From the NCBI RefSeq assembly GCF_021147775.1, contig NZ_JAGTPK010000003.1:186001-250000 (forward strand): a stretch of 64,000 nucleotides of DNA. The letters are read 5' to 3'. The notes beneath the pieces are model-generated. The model was not told where the DNA came from. It did no database searches and saw nothing but the letters and a program-made list of their open reading frames with translations. Source of the stretch: Pseudomonas californiensis (GTDB lineage: Bacteria > Pseudomonadota > Gammaproteobacteria > Pseudomonadales > Pseudomonadaceae). The number at the start of each line of letters is the position of its first letter. The first letter of the stretch is position 1. Made by a program: the position numbers and the translations under genes. Positions 38,124 through 50,554 of this stretch are shown piece by piece.

Positions 38124-38328
38124 GGGCATCAGATTGATAAATTTATATCGTCCTGGACGTTTCAGCTTGATTGCGTTTATCAAGAGCGTAAACCAGGCTG
38201 AGCCCTGCCAAACATTGCTTGCGACAAAATCGAGAATGCCCCGCGGCATTTCCCCGCTAGAGTTTGCGTCGAATCCTTCTTCAAAACTCGAAGCGAATAT
38301 GAAGCCGTTCTACTGCCCGTTGATTAAA

Positions 38329-38344
38329 GCACCTTTTTTGGTGC
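38329..38344. promoter_or_regulatory. Inverted repeat just before the toxin-antitoxin genes
   Basis: GCACC-TTTTTT-GGTGC lies 8 bp before the toxin ATG. In HigBA-type modules the antitoxin often binds an inverted repeat over the promoter; this one is very close to the start and could alternatively be a weak terminator of upstream transcription. Confidence 0.35.
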
Positions 38345-38351
38345 ACTCTAT

Positions 38352-38705
38352 ATGAGTAGACTCCCACCCACGCTGAGTGTCAGTTTTTATAAAACGGACG
38401 TGGGTAACGAGCCTGTGCGCGAATGGCTGATTGAATTGCCCCGAGAATGCCGAAAAGCCATTGGAGTTGATATCAAGACAGTTCAATTCGGATGGCCGAT
38501 AGGGATGCCTGTTGTACGCAAAATGGAAACCGACCTCTGGGAGGTGAGAACCGATTTCGCTGACGGCATATCCCGGGTTTTCTTCACCCTTGCAGGCAGC
38601 ACCATGGTGCTACTTCACGGGCTGATCAAGAAGAGCCCAAAAACCCCTGCGATTGATCTGGAGATTGCCAGAAAGCGCAAAGCGACGGTGAAGAGGAAAA
38701 CGTAA
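38352..38705 (+). CDS. RelE/HigB-like toxin (Gp49-type)
   Basis: A 117-residue toxin of the RelE/ParE superfamily, phage Gp49-like branch: PVREWLIELPRECRKAIGVDIK near the start, then VVRKMETDLWEVRTDF and VFFTLAGSTMVLLHGLIKKSPKTP, the typical C-terminal GFxKKtxkTP-like block. Family members usually cleave mRNA on the ribosome. It precedes the antitoxin gene (HigBA order) and shares one base with it. Confidence 0.88.
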   Translation: MSRLPPTLSVSFYKTDVGNEPVREWLIELPRECRKAIGVDIKTVQFGWPIGMPVVRKMETDLWEVRTDFADGISRVFFTLAGSTMVLLHGLIKKSPKTPAIDLEIARKRKATVKRKT

Positions 38706-39007
38706 TGACCCAGCACATCGGCTCTGATTTCGATGACTTCCTGGCAGAGCAAGGTCTTGTGGAAGAGGTTTCTGCTGCTGCGCTCAAGCGGGTCATCTCG
38801 TGGCAGATTGCCGAAACCATGAAACGTCAGAAAGTCACCAAAAAAGCCTTGGCCGAGCGAATGCATACCAGCCGTACTGCGGTCGATCGCGCGCTGGACC
38901 AGAATGACGCGGGAATGACGCTGGCGACGCTTGCCAGCGCAGCCAGGGCGCTCGGACAACGCGTGGAAATACGCCTCGTGCCTGAACATAAGGGCGCTCA
39001 CGCTTAA
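38705..39007 (+). CDS. XRE-family antitoxin (HigA-like)
   Basis: A 100-residue helix-turn-helix protein: MKRQKVTKKALAERMHTS, then VDRALDQNDAGMTLATLASAARALG, the XRE/HTH_37 type of antitoxins paired with Gp49-like toxins. It neutralises the toxin and probably represses the pair. It overlaps the toxin stop by one base (TAATG), giving coupled translation. Confidence 0.88.
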   Translation: MTQHIGSDFDDFLAEQGLVEEVSAAALKRVISWQIAETMKRQKVTKKALAERMHTSRTAVDRALDQNDAGMTLATLASAARALGQRVEIRLVPEHKGAHA

Positions 39008-39048
39008 GCCATCTCCGAGCCGGCAAGGCCTGCTTGCTTACTCCCACC

Positions 39049-39080
39049 CAAAAAAATGCCAGGCACATTGGCCTGGCATT
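39049..39080 (-). terminator. Rho-independent terminator of the dnaX-ybaB unit
   Basis: On the minus strand, a 9-bp stem (AATGCCAGG / CCTGGCATT, 39055-39080) is followed by a run of T, 20 bp after the ybaB stop. It would end the dnaX-ybaB transcript here and so cut recR off from it. Confidence 0.8.
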
Positions 39081-39099
39081 GATTACCGCGCTATAACCG

Positions 39100-39426
39100 T
39101 CAGAACGGCAGCTTCATGCCTGGCGTCAGTTGCATGCCCGCGGTCATGGAAGCGGTCTTTTCCTGGCTGGCCTGCTCGATCTTGCGCACGGCGTCGTTGA
39201 CGGCGGCAGCGATCAGGTCTTCCAGTACTTCCTTGTCTTCCTGCATCAGGCTGTCATCCAGATTGATGCGCTTGACGTCGTGACGACCGGTCATCACCAC
39301 GCTCACCAGGCCTGCGCCCGATTGACCGGTGACTTCTGCGTTGGCCAGTTCTTCCTGCATCTTGGCCATTTTTTCCTGCATTTGCTGAGCCTGCTTCATC
39401 AGGCCAGCCATGCCACCTTTCATCAT
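39100..39426 (-). CDS. YbaB/EbfC nucleoid-associated protein
   Basis: A 108-residue protein with the EbfC signature: [25 protein letters not shown], a helical start, then the [23 protein letters not shown] beta segment. It binds DNA as a tweezer-like dimer. It follows dnaX by 62 bp in the same direction, the conserved arrangement, and ends at a terminator instead of running into recR. Confidence 0.93.
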   Translation of the reverse strand: MMKGGMAGLMKQAQQMQEKMAKMQEELANAEVTGQSGAGLVSVVMTGRHDVKRINLDDSLMQEDKEVLEDLIAAAVNDAVRKIEQASQEKTASMTAGMQLTPGMKLPF

Positions 39427-39488
39427 GGGATATCTCCTCGAATATGGATGGTGCGTGTGCGCAACGCCTTCAGACGCTGCGCTATCGG

Positions 39489-41693
39489 TTATTGAGTGCC
39501 TGCTACAGGAGCGTCCACCGGCTTGATAGTGTCCTCACGGATTACGGCGCCAAACTGTTGCAACATCTGTTGAATGAACGGATCAGCCTGAATCGAGGCC
39601 TCGGCCTGACGCTGGCGCTCGGCACGCAAACGCGAAGCAGCCTGGGCAGGGGTTTCCTGCTCGGGCTTGATCAGCTCGATAGTCAAATGGATCGTACGAC
39701 CCTTGAACTGGTTCAATGCATCGTTCAAGCGCCGCTGCTGGGTCGTATTGAACAGCGCGCTGTGGGCTGGGTCCAGATGCAGCAGCCAGTTGTCGCCCTC
39801 CATCACCATCAGTGTGCAGTTGGCGGCAATGCTGCCGGTCATGCCCGAGATCGGCAAATGCGGGAACATATTCAGCCACTCCAGCGCCAGCCCCGTGGCC
39901 GGCATGGCAGCAGGTGCGGGCTCAGGCTCGGGCGCTTCGGCCTCACTGACACTTTCATGCGCCAGCTCATCAAGGTAACTGTAGGACGCCGGATCAATAT
40001 CAATGTCCGGCTCAACATAATCGTCGTCCAGCGGCGGCTCGTCGTCACGGTCCATGGGAGCGGCATGATAGGCAGCGTCCGGGATCGCTTCCAGCATGGC
40101 AGGCGTAACCTGCTGCTCGGCAACCTGCGGGACCTCCTCCACCACCTCGACCTCAGGCGCATCCGGCACCGGGCTGGCAGGTGCTGGCGTCGGCATAGGG
40201 GTGAGTTCGGGCTGCTCGGAAGCGGTCTCCAGAATCGGCTCGGCGACCAGTTCTACAGAGGGTTGCGCTGCGGATTCGACTGCCTGCTCAGATGTCGCGA
40301 CGGCGGCAGGCGCCTTCGGCTCGTTCCAAGGCAGGTCGATCTCTTCAGCAGGCTCAGCTTGCGACTGAGACTCAGGCTTGACCGGTGTTGCTGTTACCGG
40401 CGCAGCCGGAGCCCGAACAGCGGTCGCAGGCGCAGGAGCAGGCGGCGAAGCTTCAAAGGCCGGATCTGGCGCGGCCATCACAGGCGCAACGGACGCCATC
40501 GGAGCCGCCGATGCAACAGGTGTCGCATCGGCCACCGCTTTCTGGGAATCAACCGTGGCCTGGCTGATCCCCACTGGCTTTAGCGTTTGCGTGGGCGCAT
40601 CGTCGCTGTCCGCCGGGCGGAACGCGAGCATGCGCAGCAGGACCATTTCGAAACCGCCACGCGGGTCCGGCGCCAGCGGCAGATCACGCCGACCGATCAG
40701 CCCCATCTGATAATAGAATTGTACGTCTTCGGCGGGCAGCGCCTGCGCCAAGGCCAGTACACGATCACGGTCGCCATGCCCATTGTCGACACCTTCAGGT
40801 AATGCCTGGGCAATCGCCACCCGGTGCAACACGTTGAGGATTTCCGAAAGCACGCCATTCCAGTCAGGCCCCTGCTCGGCCAGATGACGCACGGCCTCCA
40901 GCACGCCGCGCGCGTCACCCTCGATAAGCGCGGTCAGTACATCGAAAACCTGACCATGGTCCAGCGTACCGAGCATGGCACGCACATCGGCCGCCATGAC
41001 TTTACCTTCGCCAAACGCAATCGCCTGGTCGGTGAGGCTCATTGCATCTCGCATCGAACCATCGGCAGCGCGACCCAGCAGCCACAATGCGTCGTCTTCG
41101 AACGGCACGTTTTCGACACCCAGAACATGAGTCAGGTGCTCGACCACACGCTCGGGCGTCATGTTCTTCAGCGAGAACTGCAGGCAACGCGACAGGATCG
41201 TGGCAGGCAGCTTTTGCGGATCGGTGGTAGCGAGGATGAACTTGACGTAGGGCGGCGGCTCTTCAAGCGTCTTGAGCAACGCATTGAACGAGTGGCTGGA
41301 AAGCATGTGCACTTCGTCGATCAGGTAGACCTTGAAGCGCCCACGACTCGGCGCATATTGCACGTTGTCCAGCAACTCACGGGTGTCTTCAACCTTGGTG
41401 CGGCTGGCGGCGTCGATCTCGATCAAGTCAACGAAACGGCCTTCGTCGATCTCCCGGCACACCGAGCAGGTGCCGCACGGGGTTGAGGTGATACCGGTTT
41501 CGCAATTGAGGCACTTGGCGATGATCCGCGCAATGGTGGTCTTGCCGACGCCGCGGGTGCCGGTGAACAGATAGGCGTGATGCAGGCGCTGACTGTCCAG
41601 CGCGTTGATCAGGGCCTTCAACACATGTGTCTGGCCGACCATTTCGCGGAACGAGCGCGGACGCCATTTACGTGCAAGAACCTGATAACTCAT
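39489..41693 (-). CDS. dnaX: DNA polymerase III subunits gamma and tau
   Basis: A 734-residue clamp-loader ATPase: Walker [12 protein letters not shown] (near residue 45), the zinc module [19 protein letters not shown] shared across two cysteine pairs, the DEVHMLS Walker B and sensor 1 region, then a long acidic, Pro/Ala-rich linker (about 365-600) and the tau C-terminal domain binding the polymerase and helicase. I see no A-AAA-AAG slippery heptamer, so a gamma form by E. coli-type frameshifting is not supported. Confidence 0.96.
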   Translation of the reverse strand: MSYQVLARKWRPRSFREMVGQTHVLKALINALDSQRLHHAYLFTGTRGVGKTTIARIIAKCLNCETGITSTPCGTCSVCREIDEGRFVDLIEIDAASRTKVEDTRELLDNVQYAPSRGRFKVYLIDEVHMLSSHSFNALLKTLEEPPPYVKFILATTDPQKLPATILSRCLQFSLKNMTPERVVEHLTHVLGVENVPFEDDALWLLGRAADGSMRDAMSLTDQAIAFGEGKVMAADVRAMLGTLDHGQVFDVLTALIEGDARGVLEAVRHLAEQGPDWNGVLSEILNVLHRVAIAQALPEGVDNGHGDRDRVLALAQALPAEDVQFYYQMGLIGRRDLPLAPDPRGGFEMVLLRMLAFRPADSDDAPTQTLKPVGISQATVDSQKAVADATPVASAAPMASVAPVMAAPDPAFEASPPAPAPATAVRAPAAPVTATPVKPESQSQAEPAEEIDLPWNEPKAPAAVATSEQAVESAAQPSVELVAEPILETASEQPELTPMPTPAPASPVPDAPEVEVVEEVPQVAEQQVTPAMLEAIPDAAYHAAPMDRDDEPPLDDDYVEPDIDIDPASYSYLDELAHESVSEAEAPEPEPAPAAMPATGLALEWLNMFPHLPISGMTGSIAANCTLMVMEGDNWLLHLDPAHSALFNTTQQRRLNDALNQFKGRTIHLTIELIKPEQETPAQAASRLRAERQRQAEASIQADPFIQQMLQQFGAVIREDTIKPVDAPVAGTQ

Positions 41694-41787
41694 TGAAAAC
41701 CGTCGCGACTGGTAAGCGGAAGACCGCCAATGCTAGCCGAGCAGGGGCAAAATTGCATCTGGTGTCCTTCTCTATTGTGGCTAAGCT

Positions 41788-42588
41788 ATGCAAATGAATG
41801 GAATGGTACGCCTTATGAGTGTCATCAGAGCGCCCTGCCTGCTGCGTGGGGTCGTATCAGTGCTGTTGATGGCAATCCCTCTTTTCAGCAGCGCCGCACA
41901 GCCGCCGCTGCGCTTTGCCGTAACCGAAAGCTGGTCGATGCCGATGATACGTTTCGAAAACCACCAGCCCACGGCCGGGATCATGTTCGACATCATGCAA
42001 AGCCTGGCACGTCAGGTGGGCCGTGATCCCGTGTACCACGTCATGCCGCGCCTGCGTGTGCAGTCTGCGCTGGAACACAACGAGGTGGACCTGCATTGTT
42101 ACAGCGCGCAAGCCTGGTACCCGAACCTGTCAGGAGATTACATGTGGAGCCTGCCGATTCTCTATCAGCGCGACTGGCTGGTGGCCTCCGCTGAAACGGC
42201 TGCCGGGGCTTACCCCAACCAGTTCGACAGCGAAACCGTAGGGACGGTGCTCGGCTACAACTACCCCGCCCTGCAAGCTCTGTTCGATAATCACCAACTG
42301 GTCAGAGAAGACGCACGCACACTGGAGCAGGCATTGGCCAAGCTGGTGGCCGGGCGTTACAACTACGCCATTACCACCGAGTTGATTCTCGACTGGACCA
42401 ATAGCAGATTGGCCCCCGACAAACGGCTTAAACCCATCGCGCTGGTGGGCGATCAGCCCGCCGCGTGCATGGTGCGCAACAATCCCGATCTGCCGATTGC
42501 AAAAATTCTCCGCACCTTGTTACGGATGCGCATGACCGGCGAAATCCAGAAAATCATCGAGCACTACACCACACCACGCACCCCCTGA
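41788..42588 (+). CDS. Periplasmic solute-binding protein, SBP_bac_3-like
   Basis: 266 residues with an N-terminal signal peptide (hydrophobic core LLRGVVSVLLMAIPLF, cleavage near SSAAQ) and a family 3 binding fold (LRFAVTESWSMPM, then GIMFDIMQSLARQVGRD and GTVLGYNYPAL). It probably binds an amino acid or similar solute, but no transporter genes accompany it; related orphan proteins in Pseudomonas have unknown roles. Start choice is ambiguous: in-frame ATGs at 41788, 41794, 41803 and 41815 all leave a usable signal peptide. Confidence 0.8.
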   Translation: MQMNGMVRLMSVIRAPCLLRGVVSVLLMAIPLFSSAAQPPLRFAVTESWSMPMIRFENHQPTAGIMFDIMQSLARQVGRDPVYHVMPRLRVQSALEHNEVDLHCYSAQAWYPNLSGDYMWSLPILYQRDWLVASAETAAGAYPNQFDSETVGTVLGYNYPALQALFDNHQLVREDARTLEQALAKLVAGRYNYAITTELILDWTNSRLAPDKRLKPIALVGDQPAACMVRNNPDLPIAKILRTLLRMRMTGEIQKIIEHYTTPRTP

Positions 42589-42682
42589 GCTGCCGGTCAA
42601 GCTGTAGCAATACCGTCACATTCCCCCGTTACGCTCGCCTGAAATCTTTTTAGTAACAGATTATTTCAGACAGGTATCAGCC

Positions 42683-44365
42683 ATGAGCGACACTCCCGAC
42701 GACGACTCGAATTCCAACCCCAGCCGCCGTCGCTTCCTCGGTGGCATGGCGGCGTTGGGCGCAGGCATGACGCTGAGCGGCTATGTCACCGCCAATGAAA
42801 AACCGACTGTTGCCACTGAAAAACATCACCTCACCGGCCCGGCACTGGACAAGGCGTTACGCGACCACGTCAAGACAGTGGTAGTGATCTATGCCGAGAA
42901 CCGCAGCTTCAACAACCTTTTCGGGAATTTTCCGGGCGTTGAAAAGCCGCTGTCCGCACTCAAGCCCGCCGATTACCAACAGGCCGACCGCGACGGGACA
43001 CCGCTGACCACGCTGCCGCCTGCCTGGGGCGGCGTGTTGCAGGTCGGGCCGCAAACGGTGGATGGCGTAACCTATCCGGCAGGCGCCCAATTTCAGGAAA
43101 ACCTGCCCAATGCGCCCTTCCCGCTCAAAGGCCCGACTGGCGAAGATCTGCCCCTGAGCCTGGTGACTCGCGATCTGTGGCACGTTTTCTACCAGAATCA
43201 GATGCAGATCAACGAGGGCAAGAACGACCGGTTCGTGGCGTGGGCTGATTCAGGCGGGCTGACCATGGGCAACTATGCTCAGACCCAGTATTCGTTGCGC
43301 CTGTGGGACGTCGCCAAGGAATTCGTGCTGTGTGACAACTTCTTTCAGGGGGCGTTTGGTGGCTCGTTCCTCAACCATCAGTATCTGATTTCTGCCACTG
43401 CGCCGATCTACCCCGACGCCGCCAACTCTGCCGCCAAATCGCAGATTGCGACTCTGCAGAGCAGTGATCCGCTGGACCCGCGCCTGCAACCGCTGGACAA
43501 ATCGCCCGCCAGCGCCATGACCGGGCCGCCGCAATTCGGCCCCAGTGCGATCACACCAGACGGTTACGCGGTCAACACCCTGGCACCGCCGTACTGGCCA
43601 ACCTGGCTGCGCGATCCGCAGAACCCGGACTACTCCAAGCCAGACCTGGCCAACGTTCTGGTGCCGCAAAGCCACGAACACATCGGTGACAAGCTGTCGA
43701 AAAAGGATGTCGACTGGGCTTGGTATGCCGGGGCGTGGCAGGTCACGCTCGACGAATTCAAGGATTCGGTCGGTATCCCGAAAATCCCGAACTTCCAATA
43801 CCATCATCAGCCGTTCAACTACTTCAAACAGCAAGGTCCGGAAAACCCCGCCGAACGCACTCGACGTTTGCGGGACGGTGGTCTGGGCGACGAATCGAGC
43901 ACCAACCGTTTTCTGGTCGATGCCGAGGCTGGCAAGCTGCCTGCCGTGACGTTCTATAAACCGCAGGGCAATCTGAACATGCACGCGGGTTACGCCGACG
44001 TCGCATCGGGCGATCGACACATCGACCGCGTGGTCAAGGTGCTGCGCAATAGTCCGCAGTGGGAAAACATGGTGATCGTCATCACCGTAGACGAAAACGG
44101 CGGCTGGTGGGACCACGTCGCACCACCGAAGGGCGACCGCTTCGGCCCCGGCACCCGCGTGCCGGCACTGGTCATCTCGCCCTTTGCCCGCAAAGGCACC
44201 GTAGACCATACGGTATACGATACAGCGTCGATCCTGCGCCTGATCACTCGCGTCCATGGCCTTGAAAAGCTTGATGGGCTGAAGCGTCGCGACGATGCAA
44301 TGCTCGCTCGCGGGCAACAGCCCATGGGTGACCTGACCAACGCCTTGCAGTTCAGCAAGGCCTGA
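42683..44365 (+). CDS. AcpA-type acid phosphatase / phosphoesterase, Tat-exported
   Basis: A 560-residue member of the phosphoesterase family that includes Francisella AcpA and bacterial phospholipase C. A Tat signal ([15 protein letters not shown], from residue 14) directs folded export. The conserved start of the catalytic domain, [12 protein letters not shown], and the C-terminal [15 protein letters not shown] block (metal ligands) are present. The substrate could be a phosphomonoester or a phospholipid headgroup; AcpA is the closer layout. Confidence 0.87.
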   Translation: MSDTPDDDSNSNPSRRRFLGGMAALGAGMTLSGYVTANEKPTVATEKHHLTGPALDKALRDHVKTVVVIYAENRSFNNLFGNFPGVEKPLSALKPADYQQADRDGTPLTTLPPAWGGVLQVGPQTVDGVTYPAGAQFQENLPNAPFPLKGPTGEDLPLSLVTRDLWHVFYQNQMQINEGKNDRFVAWADSGGLTMGNYAQTQYSLRLWDVAKEFVLCDNFFQGAFGGSFLNHQYLISATAPIYPDAANSAAKSQIATLQSSDPLDPRLQPLDKSPASAMTGPPQFGPSAITPDGYAVNTLAPPYWPTWLRDPQNPDYSKPDLANVLVPQSHEHIGDKLSKKDVDWAWYAGAWQVTLDEFKDSVGIPKIPNFQYHHQPFNYFKQQGPENPAERTRRLRDGGLGDESSTNRFLVDAEAGKLPAVTFYKPQGNLNMHAGYADVASGDRHIDRVVKVLRNSPQWENMVIVITVDENGGWWDHVAPPKGDRFGPGTRVPALVISPFARKGTVDHTVYDTASILRLITRVHGLEKLDGLKRRDDAMLARGQQPMGDLTNALQFSKA

Positions 44366-44375
44366 TCCAGCGGCG

Positions 44376-45500
44376 TCAGGAAACGGCTTCGGCCGTTTCC
44401 CGAACGCCTGACTGCGCTCCGACCTGAGGCGGCACGGACGCCACGTACACTGTCCGCGCGGGCAGTGCGAAACGCACATCCAGATCAGAGAACGCCTCCA
44501 TGATGCCGAGGTTGATTGACTGCTGCACATCCATATAGACGTTGTAGCTGGCGTCGAGAACGATAAAGACCGTCTCGAACTCCAGCGACGTGTCGCCAAA
44601 GTTCCTGAAATGCGAACGGTCAAACCTTGCATTTTTATGTCTGCGGATGATCTCCTCGACCTTCCTGGGCACTTCCCGAACCTGATCGGCAGTACAGTCG
44701 TAGGTCAGCTTGAACTCGAACACAATGCGACGTTCCTGCATCCGTTTGTAATTCTGGATGGTGCTGCCGATCATGTCGGCGTTGGCCATCACGATCTGCT
44801 CACCACCAAGGCTGCGTATCCGCGTGGTTTTCAGACCCACGTGCTCGACCGTACCGGCAAGCGTCCCGATCACAATGAAGTCGCCGACTTCAAACGGTTT
44901 GTCCACTGCAATCGACAAGGACGCAAACACATCGCCCAGAATGTTCTGCACTGCCAACGCGACGGCGATACCACCCACGCCCAGACTGGCCACGAACGCT
45001 GTGATATTTACCCCGACATTCGACAGCATCGCCAGCAGAACCGTGGCCCACAGCAATACTTTGGCGCCCCACAGGCTCAACGTTCCCAGTGCACTGCCCT
45101 GATAAGTCCCTACCGTGTTGTGACCGGCAAAGTAGCGACGCAATGCCAAAGCGATAGCCCGGTTCGCCCACAAGCCGACCTGCAAGGCTGCCACCACGAA
45201 CCAGAGGCTACTGACCCGTCCAAGCCAGCGCTCTGGCAAATCGAGCATGCCGATGCCGACCAGAATCGAAGCCAGCAGCAACAACGTATTGCTGGTCCCC
45301 GACAGCACCTGCACCACGATGTAACTCATGGGCGAGTTCGGCAGCGTTGAGCGCGCGCGCATTTTTCTCAACACGAACGCAATCGCACCCCGCACCAGAA
45401 TAAAACTCATCACCGAAGCGAAGATGGCGAGAGCCCAGTTGGCGAGCGATATACCGAGAAATTGTGATTCGGTGAAAAATCTGATGATGTCCTGTTCCAT
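44376..45500 (-). CDS. Mechanosensitive ion channel, MscS family
   Basis: 374 residues: four or five predicted N-terminal membrane helices, then the MscS pore helix and beta domain (VASLGVGGIAVALAVQNILGDVFASLSIAVDKPFEVGDFI) and a C-terminal alpha/beta domain. It opens under membrane tension to release solutes during osmotic downshock. Its length is between MscS and the large MscK types. No operon partner. Confidence 0.92.
   Translation of the reverse strand: MEQDIIRFFTESQFLGISLANWALAIFASVMSFILVRGAIAFVLRKMRARSTLPNSPMSYIVVQVLSGTSNTLLLLASILVGIGMLDLPERWLGRVSSLWFVVAALQVGLWANRAIALALRRYFAGHNTVGTYQGSALGTLSLWGAKVLLWATVLLAMLSNVGVNITAFVASLGVGGIAVALAVQNILGDVFASLSIAVDKPFEVGDFIVIGTLAGTVEHVGLKTTRIRSLGGEQIVMANADMIGSTIQNYKRMQERRIVFEFKLTYDCTADQVREVPRKVEEIIRRHKNARFDRSHFRNFGDTSLEFETVFIVLDASYNVYMDVQQSINLGIMEAFSDLDVRFALPARTVYVASVPPQVGAQSGVRETAEAVS
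44379..44400 (+). terminator. TTCG-tetraloop hairpin at the convergent acpA-type/mscS ends
   Basis: GGAAACGGC-TTCG-GCCGTTTCC, a 9-bp perfect stem with an extra-stable UUCG loop, begins 13 bp after the phosphatase stop. It lies within the last codons of the convergent channel gene. No U-run follows, so it may serve as an mRNA 3'-end stabiliser or a factor-assisted terminator. Confidence 0.5.
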
Positions 45501-45820
45501 CCGGCCTCCGGCTCCAATGCTGCGAGACGCCTGACCGAAAAGCCTTTGACACCCGCAGCAACCTGATATGCCCCTTGCCGTAAAACGGTTTCAAGCGACG
45601 CGTAAGGTGTTAGGTGACCTATGACGCCGAGCGTTCAGACAAATTTTTGATCAGGGCGAACAAGTGGATGAATTGTTTGTCAGCCGGGGGATATGACCGC
45701 CGCAGATATTCAGAGCCCGCAGCCGGATGAAGCGCTGTGCTACGAAACATCAGAGAAGATAAAACCAGGGATTTTGAGGATGCTGCTGCGTCGAGGACCG
45801 ACTGGATTCGTTAAGGTGGT
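45501..45820. other. Non-coding stretch between the MscS gene and ffs
   Basis: No supported gene is present. It should contain the promoter of the minus-strand channel gene. A short open frame crossing the SRP RNA is an artefact. Confidence 0.55.
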
Positions 45821-45917
45821 GCCCCCACCAGCCACACCCCGGCACACAATGTTCCCGCTGTGGCTGCTTCCTTCCGGATCTGACCAGGTTAACGGGTAAT
45901 CGTTGCGGGGGGACCGA
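45821..45917 (-). ncRNA. ffs: 4.5S RNA of the signal recognition particle (small bacterial type)
   Basis: On the minus strand the conserved SRP core is exact: GGTCAGATCCGGAAGGAAGC, followed by AGCC, the GGAA tetraloop with its two purine-rich internal loops. The flanks (CCCGCAACG on the 5' side, GTGTGCCGGGGTGTGGCTGG on the 3' side) match E. coli 4.5S RNA closely. Ends are set to a 97-nt small-SRP model closed by C/G-rich arms and may be off by a few bases. It binds Ffh for co-translational membrane targeting. Confidence 0.93.
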
Positions 45918-46145
45918 TGGGGGTCACCATAACGACGCTCGCCAGTGGCGAGCCGCGCCATTGTACCGGTCTCGCGCGAGTTTACAACCGTTGGTTGGGA
46001 TAAAAATTTCGAAGGGGCTCAAGCACTTGTGTGGTGCGGGTCGGAGACGCCTGGGTGCTTACAGCGCTGCGCTTTTCGGGATGATTGCACACGTTGCAAT
46101 CCTGTATTCTGCGCAGCCCAATAATAACCAGCCAGCAGGTTGCAG

Positions 46146-46634
46146 ATGCAGACTCGATTGGTGGGCTACGAAGACCTCACCCCAAGCCAGCGCCAAGCGC
46201 TGGAACAGCTTGAAGTCATGCCCGAACAAATCCAGTATTCCGGCGACATCCACACAGCGCTTAATGCGTTGCAGGTCAATCCCAACCCGAACATTCGCGG
46301 GTTTGTTTTGCTCGGTGACGAGAGGCCCGTAGGCTTTTTTCTGCTCAAGCGCGGCGACTGTCTGGCGCACTGGGCACAGCAGGACGCCACGGCAACGCTG
46401 AATGCACTGCAGATCGATCATCGTGAACAAGGCAAAGGGCTTGGCAAGGCGTGTCTGCAGGCATTGCCAGCTGCACTGAGCCTGAAATGGCCGGACATTA
46501 CACAATTGATGCTGTCGGTGGACGCTGACAACCAGGCCGCAATCAAGCTCTATGTAGGCCAGGGTTGGGTCGACACCGGTGAAGCCTATCGCGGACGCAT
46601 AGGTTTCGAACGGCGACTGGTGCTGGAGCTCTGA
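46146..46634 (+). CDS. GNAT-family N-acetyltransferase
   Basis: A 162-residue GNAT fold with the acetyl-CoA motif A REQGKGLGKACLQAL and the C-terminal block LSVDADNQAAIKLYVGQGWVDTGE. The acceptor is unknown. The ATG at 46146 is preferred to the TTG two codons upstream. It is monocistronic and convergent with the metallopeptidase gene. Confidence 0.88.
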   Translation: MQTRLVGYEDLTPSQRQALEQLEVMPEQIQYSGDIHTALNALQVNPNPNIRGFVLLGDERPVGFFLLKRGDCLAHWAQQDATATLNALQIDHREQGKGLGKACLQALPAALSLKWPDITQLMLSVDADNQAAIKLYVGQGWVDTGEAYRGRIGFERRLVLEL

Positions 46635-46745
46635 CGGCACACAGCCTCCAGCTCCAGCGCCTGATAACAGGCAGTAACGCGGGACCGACCGGTCGTGATG
46701 GACAGGTCAGCCCGCTCTCCCTGCTATTTACAAGCTGAGATCACC

Positions 46746-47912
46746 TCACTGCGCCTGCAACACCTCATCTGCCTTGCCGCCCGCATCCTGAATCACCAGA
46801 TGGATGAAGTGCAGCTTGGCGATGACCGCAGGCGGTAGCACGAACGGATAGAAGTCCGGCTGCCCCATGCTGCGCGACAGCTCGTTGAGCATGCCGGCCA
46901 GCTCGATCCAGGCATTGACGAACGACAGGAATGCCGGTCCACCAGGATGTTGCGGGTCGTAGAGCGTTTCCAGCGGGAATGGCTGGTAATCGAGTTCCAT
47001 GTCTCGGGCGCTCATGCCAAAACCCAGCGCAGTGTCGACCGCATCCATCATGTGCAGGTAGTGCGCCCAGGTTTCAGCCCAGTCTTCCCAGGGGTGCATG
47101 GTGGCGTAGGCACTGACGAAGCTCTCTTGCCAGTTGTCGGGCGCGCCATTTTTGTAGTGGTGCTCCAGCGCATCGGCGTAGCTGGCGCGGTCGTCGCCGA
47201 ACAGGTTGCGGAAACCGTCCTGCCAGTAGGTATTGGCGACCAGCCGATCCCAATAGTAATGGCCCACTTCATGACGGAAGTGGCCAAGCAAGGTGCGATA
47301 GGGTTCGTGCATTTGCACCCGGATCGCTTCGCGGTGCGCATCGTCGGCCTCTTCGATGTTCAGCGTGATCAGGCCATTGGCATGGCCCGTGGTCGGCAGA
47401 TTGCCTTCCAGATCGACACCGACGAAATCGAATGCCAACCCGGCTTCCTCGTCCACTGTCTTGGGAATGACGTTGAGACCCAGCGAAACAAGCTGCGCGA
47501 CCAGTCGGCGCTTGGCGGTTTCGACCTTGCGCCAGCGTTCGCTGTTTTCCGGCACCGAGAGGTCGGGAATGGTCCGGTTCAGGCTGCACGCAACGCACAG
47601 GTCGCCGATGTTGTGCGCCGGAAACAGCCAGTTGCAGGCAGCAGGCGTGTCGAGGTTGGCACAGCGTCGATACAGACCTGCGTCCGGCTCGTCACTCAAC
47701 CGCCATGTGGTCGGCTCAGCGCCGGGCTCAAGCGTAACCACACGCCCTTGCTCGGGCAGATAACCCAGCGCTGCCGAACAGGCCAGGCATTGAGAATTGG
47801 GGAAAAACACCGACTGTCCGCAACGGCACTGCCAGACTTTGCTATTACGTTTGGTTTCGCCGATAAAAGGGGCGGCGATTCGTGAACTCAATTGTTCAAA
47901 AAAGCGATACAT
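46746..47912 (-). CDS. Putative zinc-binding metallopeptidase with N-terminal zinc ribbon
   Basis: 388 residues. An N-terminal zinc ribbon uses C29, C31, C42 and C45 (CRCGQSVFF, then CLACSAALGY). The main domain carries HEVGHYYWD with H214, E215 and H218, the HEXXH-like metal and catalytic motif of an uncharacterised metallopeptidase family. No signal peptide is seen, so it is probably cytoplasmic. Its substrate is unknown. The ATG at 47912 was chosen at MYRFFEQL; the frame is open eight codons further. Confidence 0.83.
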   Translation of the reverse strand: MYRFFEQLSSRIAAPFIGETKRNSKVWQCRCGQSVFFPNSQCLACSAALGYLPEQGRVVTLEPGAEPTTWRLSDEPDAGLYRRCANLDTPAACNWLFPAHNIGDLCVACSLNRTIPDLSVPENSERWRKVETAKRRLVAQLVSLGLNVIPKTVDEEAGLAFDFVGVDLEGNLPTTGHANGLITLNIEEADDAHREAIRVQMHEPYRTLLGHFRHEVGHYYWDRLVANTYWQDGFRNLFGDDRASYADALEHHYKNGAPDNWQESFVSAYATMHPWEDWAETWAHYLHMMDAVDTALGFGMSARDMELDYQPFPLETLYDPQHPGGPAFLSFVNAWIELAGMLNELSRSMGQPDFYPFVLPPAVIAKLHFIHLVIQDAGGKADEVLQAQ

Positions 47913-48064
47913 GGCGATCTCCCGTGGGCCTTGCATGGACTAGATCATGCCGCTGCTCAAGGGGTTCATTATTTTATTGAGCAAACCCTCCGAAAGCGTG
48001 TGGCCGGGGCCAAACGGCCTGAAAACCTGCAAAGGGGCGATGCGGCTCGCCCCGCCAACCGCTA

Positions 48065-50548
<2,484 letters not shown>

Positions 50549-50554
50549 TCACAC

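Noticed and set aside
39489..41693. Programmed frameshift in dnaX producing gamma
   Set aside because: I found no A-AAA-AAG type slippery heptamer in the gene, so only the full-length tau form is supported.
45693..45899. A 68-codon frame upstream of and across the SRP RNA
   Set aside because: It overlaps the exact 4.5S RNA core on the opposite strand and has no protein similarity.
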